DNA of 6,042 nucleotides from Pseudooctadecabacter sp. GTDB lineage: Bacteria > Pseudomonadota > Alphaproteobacteria > Rhodobacterales > Rhodobacteraceae. Shown here one piece after another: positions 1 to 5,358 of this stretch (positions are counted from its first letter, which is position 1; every line of letters begins with the position of its first letter). The translations under genes and the position numbers were made by a program. Where the stretch lies: assembly GCA_020628265.1 (NCBI GenBank), contig JAHDFG010000132.1, positions 1-6,042 of the forward strand. Reading direction: 5' to 3'. The notes under the pieces are model-generated. The model saw only the letters and a program-made list of their open reading frames with translations, was not told the origin of the DNA and ran no database searches.

Positions 1-821
1 ACTGGGCCGGTGCGCGTAAGACACTCACGACAAAGCTGAAGACAGGCCAACTGCCCCGCAACGTGCACAAGCGCCGCGATGCTGTTTTGGCATTGTCGGA
101 AGCCAAGGGCATCATTGACGAAGGCCAGTCGATCGAGGCGCAGGAAGCTGCGATTGAGGCTAACCGGATGTCGCCTGATCTGGTGCCTGCTGCCGTCATG
201 GCGACCGAAGCCTACATCGAAAAGGGCAACGGCCGCGCGGCAGCACGTGTCGTCAAGAAAGCATGGGAAGCCGCACCGCATCCTGATTTGGCAGCGGCCT
301 TTGCTGCGATTGAACCCGATGAGGACGCGCAGGCCCGCCTGAAGCGGTTCCGCGCGTTGACGCGGGTGCACCCCGATCACCCAGAGACGAAAATGTTGCT
401 GGCGGAGCTGCACATCGCTGCAGAAGATTTCCCGCAGGCGCGTCGTGATATCACCGAACTTGTGGCAGAAGCACCGACAGCGCGGAGCCTGACGATCATG
501 GCCGCAGTTGAACGGGGCGAAGGTTCGGCCGATGCGGTTGTGCGCGGCTGGCTGGCCAAGGCGCTTACCGCACCGCGCGGTCCGCAGTGGATCTGCGATA
601 ACTGCCAGCACATCCACGCGGCATGGGAGCCTGTCTGTTCCAACTGTTCCAGCTTCGATACCCTGTCATGGCGGGAGCCGCCGGAAGGCGAAGTGGCAAT
701 GCCGGCCGGTGCTGAGATGCTGCCGCTTATCGTCGGGCAGATCGAGGCCCCCAAGGATGAGCCGGAGATTGTCGAAGCGGAAATCGTGGACGACACAGCC
801 GAAACGGAAGAGCAAAAATAA
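1..821 (+). CDS. hemY: HemY-type heme-biosynthesis-associated membrane protein, C-terminal part (5' end outside window)
   Basis: About 272 residues of the C-terminal half are visible; the reading frame is already open at the first full codon (position 3) and runs to TAA at 819-821, so the GTG at 63 is internal and the real start lies upstream. HemY proteins are inner-membrane proteins with two N-terminal transmembrane helices (not visible here) and a TPR-like helical cytoplasmic part. The visible sequence is a chain of Ala-rich amphipathic helices typical of TPR repeats, for example around positions 100-470. It is followed by a zinc-ribbon-like module with two CxxC pairs (Cys codons at 594, 603, 636 and 645), including WICDNC and VCSNC, and an acidic Glu-rich tail. 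This zinc ribbon is common in alphaproteobacterial HemY-like proteins. The family sits in heme-biosynthesis operons (hemC/hemD, often next to a Mic60-like gene), but its biochemical role is unclear. It should not be confused with the Bacillus protoporphyrinogen oxidase that is also called HemY. Confidence 0.85.
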   Translation, partial: WAGARKTLTTKLKTGQLPRNVHKRRDAVLALSEAKGIIDEGQSIEAQEAAIEANRMSPDLVPAAVMATEAYIEKGNGRAAARVVKKAWEAAPHPDLAAAFAAIEPDEDAQARLKRFRALTRVHPDHPETKMLLAELHIAAEDFPQARRDITELVAEAPTARSLTIMAAVERGEGSADAVVRGWLAKALTAPRGPQWICDNCQHIHAAWEPVCSNCSSFDTLSWREPPEGEVAMPAGAEMLPLIVGQIEAPKDEPEIVEAEIVDDTAETEEQK

Positions 822-837
822 CGCTTTCCCCAGTCAA

Positions 838-860
838 GGCGCGGTGCTAAAGACCGCGCC
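838..860 (+). other. 8-bp perfect hairpin between hemY and the tRNA gene
   Basis: GGCGCGGT (838-845) and ACCGCGCC (853-860) are perfect inverted repeats around a 7-base loop. The hairpin begins 16 bases after the hemY stop and ends 3 bases before the tRNA. It has the stem of an intrinsic terminator but no T-tract follows, because the next bases are GTG and then the tRNA acceptor stem. It may protect the hemY mRNA 3' end or mark a processing point of a joint hemY-tRNA transcript. The structure is seen directly; the role is inferred. Confidence 0.5.
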
Positions 861-863
861 GTG

Positions 864-939
864 GCCGCTGTAGCTCAGATGGTAGAGCACGTCATTCGTA
901 ATGATGGGGTCGGGGGTTCGAGTCCCTTCAGCGGCACCA
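864..939 (+). tRNA. tRNA-Thr (anticodon CGT)
   Basis: This is a complete 76-base cloverleaf. The acceptor stem GCCGCTG (864-870) pairs fully with CAGCGGC (929-935); A936 is the discriminator base and CCA (937-939) is encoded in the DNA. The D stem is GCTC/GAGC with the conserved AG...GG loop bases. The anticodon stem CGTCA/TGATG (890-894 with 902-906, one G-T wobble) carries the loop TTCGTAA, giving anticodon CGT at 897-899, which reads ACG (Thr). The T arm is GGGGG-TTCGAGT-CCCTT with two wobble pairs. The variable region is 5 bases. All canonical elements are present, so it should be functional. Confidence 0.96.
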
Positions 940-978
940 CTTCTTTCCACCTCAAGATCCAGTTTCCTGCGCTGTGAC

Positions 979-1018
979 AGCCGGTGGTCTGCCTGTTTTT
1001 TGGGCATGTACACCGGCT
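979..1018 (+). terminator. Possible terminator hairpin downstream of tRNA-Thr
   Basis: AGCCGGTG (979-986) is perfectly complementary to CACCGGCT (1011-1018). Inside it, TGCCT (990-994) can pair with GGGCA (1002-1006, one wobble) around a T-rich loop, giving a two-tier hairpin with internal bulges. It starts 40 bases after the tRNA and is followed by the moderately T-rich CTCTTTGTGTTT. The T-run is not clean, so termination is plausible but not certain. It separates the tRNA from the ATP-grasp operon. Confidence 0.45.
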
Positions 1019-1090
1019 CTTTGTGTTTAGCGATCGTCCACAGCCGTCGTCTGGTTGTTCCTTCGGTCAATGCGTGACTAGCTTACGTGT
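1019..1090 (+). promoter_or_regulatory. Probable promoter region of the Anbu cluster (no clear boxes)
   Basis: This short spacer between the hairpin at 979-1018 and the ribosome binding site at 1091 is where the promoter of the four-gene cluster is expected. I see no convincing -35/-10 pair. TTGTTC (1055-1060) with TAGCTT (1079-1084) at 18-base spacing is the best match and is poor. The location is inferred from the operon layout only. Confidence 0.25.
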
Positions 1091-1095
1091 GGAGG
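1091..1095 (+). promoter_or_regulatory. Ribosome binding site that fixes the ATP-grasp start
   Basis: GGAGG lies 7 bases before the ATG at 1103. An in-frame GTG at 1097 would leave only 1 base of spacing and is therefore unlikely to be the start. Confidence 0.8.
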
Positions 1096-1102
1096 GGTGC
1101 AG

Positions 1103-2533
1103 ATGAGTGACGAAACCCAATTCTTCGATGAAATGTTCGGTAGCGGTACGGATGCCCGCGCCCCCTACAAACGGTATTCCGACTGGTTTTCCAACGAAGA
1201 CCCCAAGGGGCTGATGAAGGAGGCCAAGGAGGCGGAAAGTTTCTTTCGGCGGACGGGCATCACGTTCAACGTCTATGGTCAGGCGGACGCGGAAGAGCGG
1301 TTGATCCCGTTCGACATCGTGCCGCGGATCATTTCCGGCAAAGAATGGGCGCGATTGGCCAAAGGGGTCGAACAGCGCGTCCGAGCGATTAATGCCTTCC
1401 TTCATGACATTTACCATCGGCAAGAAATTCTCCGTGCGGGACGTGTGCCCAAGGAGCTGATCGCGCGGAACGAGGCCTTTCTGCCATTGATGATGGGGGT
1501 CGAACCGCCTGGCGGGATTTACACGCATATCGTTGGCGTCGATCTGGTCCGCACCAGTGAGAACGAGTTCTTTGTGCTGGAGGACAACGCACGGACCCCG
1601 TCCGGCGTGTCCTACATGTTGGAAAACCGCGAGATGATGTTGCAGATGTTTCCGGAGCTTTTCGGGAAGATGAAGGTGCAGCCGGTGTCGGGTTATCCTA
1701 CGGCGCTTCGGTCGTCGCTGGCGGCCACCATGCCGCCCGATCCAAGCCCCGATCAGACGGTGGCGATCCTGACGCCCGGCATTCACAACTCGGCCTATTT
1801 CGAACACGCGTTTCTGGCGGATCACATGGGGGTCGAGCTGGTCGAGGGCAGTGATTTGCGCGTGGTCGATGGCCGGATCGCGATGCGGACGACCAAGGGG
1901 TACAAGCCCATTGATGTGATCTACCGGCGGGTGGATGACGAATACCTTGATCCGCTGAATTTCAATCCTGACAGCCTGTTGGGTGTGCCTGGCATTTTTG
2001 ACGTCTACCGCGCTGGGCGCATCACGATTGCCAATGCACCCGGAACGGGGATTGCCGACGACAAGGCGATCTACAGCTACATGCCGGACATCGTTGAGTT
2101 CTACACGGGCGAGAAGGCGATCTTGCAGAACGTGCCCACGTGGCGGTGTTCTGATCCCGAGGCGCTGGCCTATGTTCTGGATCATCTGGACGAGTTGGTG
2201 GTGAAGGAGGTTCACGGGTCCGGTGGCTACGGGATGCTTGTGGGCCCTGCTGCGTCAAAACGAGAGCTGGCGCAGTTCCGCGCCAAGTTGGAGGCCAAGC
2301 CTGAGGGCTATATCGCGCAGCCGACGCTGGCTTTGTCGACGGTGCCGATCCTGACGAAAGCCGGCCTTGCTCCGCGTCATGTGGATTTACGGCCGTTTGC
2401 GTTGTTCAGCCCTGAGGGTGTCACGCTGACGCCCGGCGGATTGACGCGGGTGGCGCTGAAGGCGGGGAGCCTTGTGGTCAACTCAAGCCAAGGTGGCGGG
2501 ACCAAGGACACTTGGGTGCTGGAGGATGACTGA
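1103..2533 (+). CDS. Circularly permuted type 2 ATP-grasp protein of the Anbu cluster
   Basis: This 476-residue protein has the usual full length for the circularly permuted ATP-grasp family (formerly DUF404/DUF407). Visible motifs are LEDNARTPSG (E160, D161 and N162, likely metal/ATP contacts), KEVHGSGGYG (K368 followed by a Gly-rich loop at 372-377, the nucleotide-phosphate grip), HVDLRPF (426-432) and NSSQGGGTKD near the C-terminus (460-469). The order of the motifs, with the acidic strand early and the Lys/Gly-loop late, is the permuted arrangement. ATP-grasp enzymes join a carboxylate to an amine through an acylphosphate, so amide or peptide bond formation is the predicted reaction; the substrate is unknown. 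No signal peptide is seen, so it should be cytosolic. It is the first gene of the cluster, and its stop shares one base with the next start (TGATG). Family assignment is very likely; ligase activity is a family-level prediction. Confidence 0.92.
   Translation: MSDETQFFDEMFGSGTDARAPYKRYSDWFSNEDPKGLMKEAKEAESFFRRTGITFNVYGQADAEERLIPFDIVPRIISGKEWARLAKGVEQRVRAINAFLHDIYHRQEILRAGRVPKELIARNEAFLPLMMGVEPPGGIYTHIVGVDLVRTSENEFFVLEDNARTPSGVSYMLENREMMLQMFPELFGKMKVQPVSGYPTALRSSLAATMPPDPSPDQTVAILTPGIHNSAYFEHAFLADHMGVELVEGSDLRVVDGRIAMRTTKGYKPIDVIYRRVDDEYLDPLNFNPDSLLGVPGIFDVYRAGRITIANAPGTGIADDKAIYSYMPDIVEFYTGEKAILQNVPTWRCSDPEALAYVLDHLDELVVKEVHGSGGYGMLVGPAASKRELAQFRAKLEAKPEGYIAQPTLALSTVPILTKAGLAPRHVDLRPFALFSPEGVTLTPGGLTRVALKAGSLVVNSSQGGGTKDTWVLEDD
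2521..2525 (+). promoter_or_regulatory. Ribosome binding site of the alpha-E gene, inside the upstream gene
   Basis: GGAGG sits within the last codons of the ATP-grasp gene, 7 bases before the ATG at 2533. With the stop/start overlap at 2531-2535, it points to translational coupling and near-equal production of the two proteins. Confidence 0.75.
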
Positions 2534-3468
2534 TGCTCGGTAAGACTGCAGGAGGTCTGTTCTGGATGTTCCGCTATCTTGAGCGGAGCGAGAATATCGC
2601 GCGGTTGATCGAGGCCGGTTTCAGGATTGCCCTGACGCGGCCCGGGTCCGAGGAATGGGCGAGTGTTTTGCGCACAGCGGCTGCGGAGGAGTTATATGTT
2701 TCGCAGGTCGGAGAGATCGAACAGGCGCGGGTGATCGATTTTCTGTTGCGTGACCCGAACAACCAATCGTCGGTCATGTCGTCTTTTGCGCAGGCCCGCC
2801 AGAACGCGCGGATGGTGCGGACGGCGATCACGCGTGAGGTTTGGGAGGCTGTTAACGATGCCTACATCGCGCTGAAGGCCACCTTGGCCCGCCCTGTTGC
2901 AGAACGGGACCTGCCGGATGTTCTGGCGCAGATCCGGCAGCATTCGGCGTTGGTGCGCGGGGCGTTGCACGGGTCGATGTTGCGCAATGACGTGTTCGAT
3001 TTCTGTCGTTTGGGGACGTTTCTGGAGCGGGCAGACAACACGGCGCGGATTCTGGACGTGAAGTACTACGTGCTGTTGCCGTCGGTCACGCAGGTGGGGT
3101 CGTCACTGGACAATGTGCAGTGGGAAACGATCCTGCGGTCCGTGTCGGGCGTAAGGGCTTACAGCTGGCTGAACCCCGGCAAGGCGACACCTATGGGGAT
3201 CGCGGATTTCCTGATCTTTGATCCGCGCATGCCGCGGAGTCTGCGGTACTCCGTCACCAAAATTCGCAGCAACCTTGATATGCTGGAAACGGATTACGGC
3301 ATGCGCCGCCCGTGTCACGATACGATTGCTCGGCTGGATCAGTGTCTGACGGATGGGACGATTGAGGCGGTTTTTGAGGAGGGGTTGCACGAGTTTCTGA
3401 CCGACTGCCTGAAGGAAACCGCGCGTCTTGGTACCGAGATACAAACCGACTTCAATTTCACGGATTGA
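2533..3468 (+). CDS. Alpha-E domain-containing protein
   Basis: This 311-residue protein belongs to the alpha-E family (formerly DUF403), a predicted all-helical domain named for its conserved glutamates. It begins MLGKTAGGLFWMFRYLERSE, the typical N-terminus of the family, and the length is normal. Two related helix motifs are visible: YLERSENIAR at residues 15-24 and FLERADNTAR at 163-172, suggesting an internal duplication of a conserved Glu/Arg/Asn face. Other conserved-looking parts are ALVRGALHGSMLRNDVFDF and FLIFDPRMPRSLRYSV. There is no signal peptide and no membrane helix. Alpha-E genes are nearly always beside a permuted ATP-grasp gene, sometimes fused to it, so a partner or co-catalytic role in the same ligation reaction is inferred; no activity is established here. 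The start is fixed by the GGAGG at 2521 and the family N-terminus. Confidence 0.92.
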   Translation: MLGKTAGGLFWMFRYLERSENIARLIEAGFRIALTRPGSEEWASVLRTAAAEELYVSQVGEIEQARVIDFLLRDPNNQSSVMSSFAQARQNARMVRTAITREVWEAVNDAYIALKATLARPVAERDLPDVLAQIRQHSALVRGALHGSMLRNDVFDFCRLGTFLERADNTARILDVKYYVLLPSVTQVGSSLDNVQWETILRSVSGVRAYSWLNPGKATPMGIADFLIFDPRMPRSLRYSVTKIRSNLDMLETDYGMRRPCHDTIARLDQCLTDGTIEAVFEEGLHEFLTDCLKETARLGTEIQTDFNFTD

Positions 3469-3473
3469 ACGAG

Positions 3474-4277
3474 ATGCGACTGACCATCAATTACACGAGC
3501 ACATATCAATTTGATGAGCCGGTCCACTACGGTTTGCAGCAGATACGACTGACCCCCAAAAGCCGCATCGGACAAGAGGTGCTGGATTGGGACGTTCGCA
3601 TTGATCAAGGTCGCGTCGAGACACAATTCTCTGACCATCACGCAAACGAGGTGTCGTTGGTGTCCATTGCGGCTGATGCAATGGCGGTGAAGGTGACGGC
3701 GCGGGGCACAGTTGAAACGCAGGATTTGAATGGTGTGGTGGGCCGTCAGAAAGGGTTTGTTCCGCTGTGGCTGTTCCAGCGGTCCACAGATTTGACGCGG
3801 GCCTCCCTGAATGTTCGAAACATCGCGAAAGGGCTGAAGGACGCTCATGACGATGATATCGCGCTGCTTCATGCGCTTTCAGAACGTATTTTGTCTGCGG
3901 TGCCCTACAGGATTGGCGCGACAGATGCGGCGACGACTGCAGATGGAGCAATCGAAAGCGGGGCGGGCGTCTGTCAGGATCACGCCCATATCTTCATCGC
4001 TGCCGCGCGCGCCATGGGCTATCCGGCACGCTATGTGTCGGGGTTTTTGATGATGAACGATACAGACCATCAGGAGGCGACCCATGCTTGGGCGGAAGCC
4101 CATATCGACGGGATCGGGTGGGTCGGGTTTGATGTGTCCAACGGGATTTCCCCTGATGATCGATACGTCCGTATCGCGACGGGCTTGGATTACCGCGATG
4201 CCGCGCCCATCTCGGGCTTACGGTTTGGCAGCGGTGACGAACGGTTATCGGTGGACCTGATCGTGGCACAGCAGTAA
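3474..4277 (+). CDS. Bacterial transglutaminase-like cysteine peptidase/transferase family protein
   Basis: This 267-residue protein has the usual two-part architecture. Residues 1 to about 75 form the bacterial transglutaminase-like N-terminal beta domain, beginning MRLTINYTSTYQFDEPVHYG. The transglutaminase/papain-like core spans about 140-225. The catalytic triad is visible: Cys167 in GAGVCQDHAH, His204 in EATHAWAEAH and Asp220 in VGFDVSNG. Enzymes of this fold cleave or transfer amide bonds through a cysteine acyl-enzyme; bacterial members are more often peptidases than cross-linkers. No signal peptide is seen. ATG at 3474 was chosen because the family motif starts there. A TTG at 3465 would overlap the upstream stop by 4 bases and add only three residues. 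There is no strong ribosome binding site, so translation may depend on coupling from the alpha-E gene, which ends 5 bases upstream. The natural substrate is unknown. Confidence 0.92.
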   Translation: MRLTINYTSTYQFDEPVHYGLQQIRLTPKSRIGQEVLDWDVRIDQGRVETQFSDHHANEVSLVSIAADAMAVKVTARGTVETQDLNGVVGRQKGFVPLWLFQRSTDLTRASLNVRNIAKGLKDAHDDDIALLHALSERILSAVPYRIGATDAATTADGAIESGAGVCQDHAHIFIAAARAMGYPARYVSGFLMMNDTDHQEATHAWAEAHIDGIGWVGFDVSNGISPDDRYVRIATGLDYRDAAPISGLRFGSGDERLSVDLIVAQQ

Positions 4278-4288
4278 GTCGGTCCAAG

Positions 4289-4294
4289 AAGGAG
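4289..4294 (+). promoter_or_regulatory. Ribosome binding site of Anbu
   Basis: AAGGAG lies 5 bases before the ATG at 4300. It fixes the start that places Thr directly after the initiator Met, which matters because that Thr is the expected nucleophile. Confidence 0.75.
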
Positions 4295-4299
4295 CGACC

Positions 4300-5046
4300 A
4301 TGACATATTGCGTTGGACTGAAACTGGATCGGGGCATCGTGTTCATGTCGGACACGCGCACGAATGCGGGCGTGGACAACATCAGTGTCTTTCGGAAGAT
4401 GTTTCATTGGGAGACCGAGGGCGAGCGCTGCATCACCATCATGACGGCGGGCAATCTTGGCACGACACAAGCGGTCATCAGCCTGCTGAACGAACGGGCG
4501 TTGCCTGCGGACGAACGCGGATCCCCTTCCATCCTTGAGGCGCCGTCGATGTATCAGGTCGCCAAGCTGGTGGGCGATACACTGCGCGAGGTGATCCGAG
4601 ATCAGGCCGAAGGAGACGGCCAAGCTGCCGAGGCGCAGTTTTCCGCGACCCTGATTGTAGGTGGTCAGGTCAAAGGCGGAGAGCCGCGGTTGTTTCTGGT
4701 CTACCCTGAAGGAAACTTTGTCGAGGCGGGGGATGAGACCCCGTTCTTCCAGATCGGCGAAACGAAATACGGAAAGCCGATTATCGTTCGCGCCTTCGCG
4801 CCGGACATGTCCTTTGAGGACGCGATCAAGGTCACGATGTTGAGCTTCGATTCGACGCTGAAGGCAAACCTGTCCGTGGGGCTGCCACTTGATCTGCACG
4901 TCTATGAGGCGGACAGTTTCAAGGTTGGCCAGACGCGGCGCATTGAACAAGGGGACGCATATTTTGCCGCCCTTTCAGATGGATGGGGTGAAGCCCTGAA
5001 GTCTGCGGTACAAAGCCTGCCGCCCTATTCACTGGACCGGACATAG
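4300..5046 (+). CDS. Anbu, proteasome-related threonine peptidase (ancestral beta subunit)
   Basis: This 248-residue protein matches the Anbu family of bacterial proteasome-type (Ntn-hydrolase, T1-like) proteins and is longer than HslV (about 175 residues). The start MTYCVGLKLDRG has no propeptide, so removal of Met exposes Thr as residue 1. Counting from that Thr, Asp17 lies in MSDTRTNAG and Lys32 in VFRKMF, the expected partners of the catalytic Thr (Thr1/Asp17/Lys33 in 20S beta subunits). Other conserved segments are ITIMTAGNLGTTQAV and ATLIVGGQ. Anbu proteins have been described as open, helical or lock-washer-shaped oligomers rather than closed rings, with weak or no activity on common test peptides. 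No HslU-, ClpX- or ARC-type unfoldase is visible in this window. It is the last gene of the cluster, 22 bases after the transglutaminase-like gene. Loss of a modifying tag or turnover of a cluster-specific product is an inference from the neighbours. Confidence 0.93.
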   Translation: MTYCVGLKLDRGIVFMSDTRTNAGVDNISVFRKMFHWETEGERCITIMTAGNLGTTQAVISLLNERALPADERGSPSILEAPSMYQVAKLVGDTLREVIRDQAEGDGQAAEAQFSATLIVGGQVKGGEPRLFLVYPEGNFVEAGDETPFFQIGETKYGKPIIVRAFAPDMSFEDAIKVTMLSFDSTLKANLSVGLPLDLHVYEADSFKVGQTRRIEQGDAYFAALSDGWGEALKSAVQSLPPYSLDRT

Positions 5047-5052
5047 GGTTTA

Positions 5053-5071
5053 TTTTGACTGGTGGTCAAAA
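5053..5071. promoter_or_regulatory. Perfect inverted repeat after Anbu, possible operator
   Basis: TTTTGAC (5053-5059) and GTCAAAA (5065-5071) are perfect inverted repeats with the 5-base centre TGGTG, starting 6 bases after the Anbu stop. Neither strand has a T-tract in the right place for an intrinsic terminator. The left arm contains TTGACT, a good -35 match, but no good -10 follows at normal spacing. It resembles a dimeric regulator site more than a terminator. The repeat is seen; the role is a guess. Confidence 0.4.
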
Positions 5072-5078
5072 AACACTC

Positions 5079-5110
5079 TTGTCAGAGCGATAGGTTTCGA
5101 CGCACATAGA
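5079..5110 (+). promoter_or_regulatory. Weak candidate promoter for the gcvT leader
   Basis: TTGTCA (5079-5084) matches the -35 consensus at 5 of 6 bases. The best downstream -10-like hexamer is CATAGA (5105-5110), with a long 20-base spacer and only 3 matches. A start just after it would begin the transcript close to the riboswitch leader at 5116. The evidence is poor. Confidence 0.22.
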
Positions 5111-5115
5111 CGGCA

Positions 5116-5270
5116 GATGACGTCGGGAGAACCAGCGTAAGCTGGTGCCGAAGGAGCAACCGCCCCGGAAACTCTCAGGCCACCGGACCGACGACATCGT
5201 AACACTCTGGAGAGAGGCACGGGACCGTGTCCGCCGAAGGGATAACAATCTCAGGCAAAGGGACAGAGGG
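5116..5270 (+). promoter_or_regulatory. Tandem glycine riboswitch (two aptamers)
   Basis: Two glycine aptamers lie in tandem ahead of gcvT. In aptamer 1, P1 is CGTCGG (5121-5126) with CCGACG (5188-5193). GAGA (5127-5130) pairs with TCTC (5173-5176). P3a is ACCAGC-GTAA-GCTGGT (5131-5146), with the conserved core GCCGAAGGAGCAA (5147-5159) and CTCAGGC. In aptamer 2, P1 is CTCTG (5205-5209) with CAGAG (5264-5268). GAGA (5210-5213) pairs with TCTC (5249-5252). P3a is GGCACG-GGAC-CGTGTC (5216-5231), with the core GCCGAAGGGATAA (5233-5245) and CTCAGGC. GATG (5116-5119) can also pair with CATC (5195-5198) across a single A-A step, fitting the leader-linker helix known from tandem glycine riboswitches. 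In this class, glycine binding normally switches on glycine cleavage genes, which agrees with gcvT starting 89 bases downstream. Confidence 0.95.
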
Positions 5271-5283
5271 GGCATCACGCGTA

Positions 5284-5356
5284 GCGGTTTGACTGCTGCG
5301 TTCAGGTGGTGCCGCATGATCCAGACAGGAAAGCGGCCAAGGCAAAAAGGGGCCGC
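5284..5356 (+). promoter_or_regulatory. Expression platform with hairpin over the gcvT ribosome binding site
   Basis: GCGGCC (5333-5338) pairs perfectly with GGCCGC (5351-5356), enclosing a 12-base loop that holds most of the gcvT ribosome binding site (AAAAAGGGG, 5344-5352); the last two G are in the stem. A competing helix, GCCGC (5311-5315) with GCGGC (5333-5337), excludes it. A third, GCGGT (5284-5288) with GCCGC (5311-5315, one wobble), would in turn free the sequestering hairpin. There is no T-tract after the last stem, so translational rather than transcriptional control is favoured. The pairings are seen; their use as a switch is inferred. Confidence 0.5.
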
Positions 5357-5358
5357 AT

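Noticed and set aside
63..65. GTG at 63 as the start of a 252-residue protein
   Set aside because: The frame is open to the window edge and the residues before it continue the HemY sequence, and no ribosome binding site precedes it.
921..939. 3' end of tRNA-Thr as an integration (attachment) site
   Set aside because: No integrase gene and no second copy of the tRNA end are visible, and the downstream genes look like ordinary chromosomal genes.
1067..2215. Long open frame of 382 codons on the minus strand opposite the ATP-grasp gene
   Set aside because: It lies fully antisense to a well-supported gene, has an Arg/His/Pro-rich composition with no recognisable motif, and is explained by the low stop frequency in GC-rich antisense frames.
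3994..4950. Minus-strand open frame of 318 codons across the transglutaminase-like and Anbu genes
   Set aside because: It spans two recognised genes and the gap between them, has no family-like sequence, and no matching ribosome binding site was noticed.
4300..5046. HslV instead of Anbu
   Set aside because: The protein is about 70 residues longer than HslV, begins with the Anbu-type MTYCV, has no hslU beside it, and lies in the typical Anbu neighbourhood.
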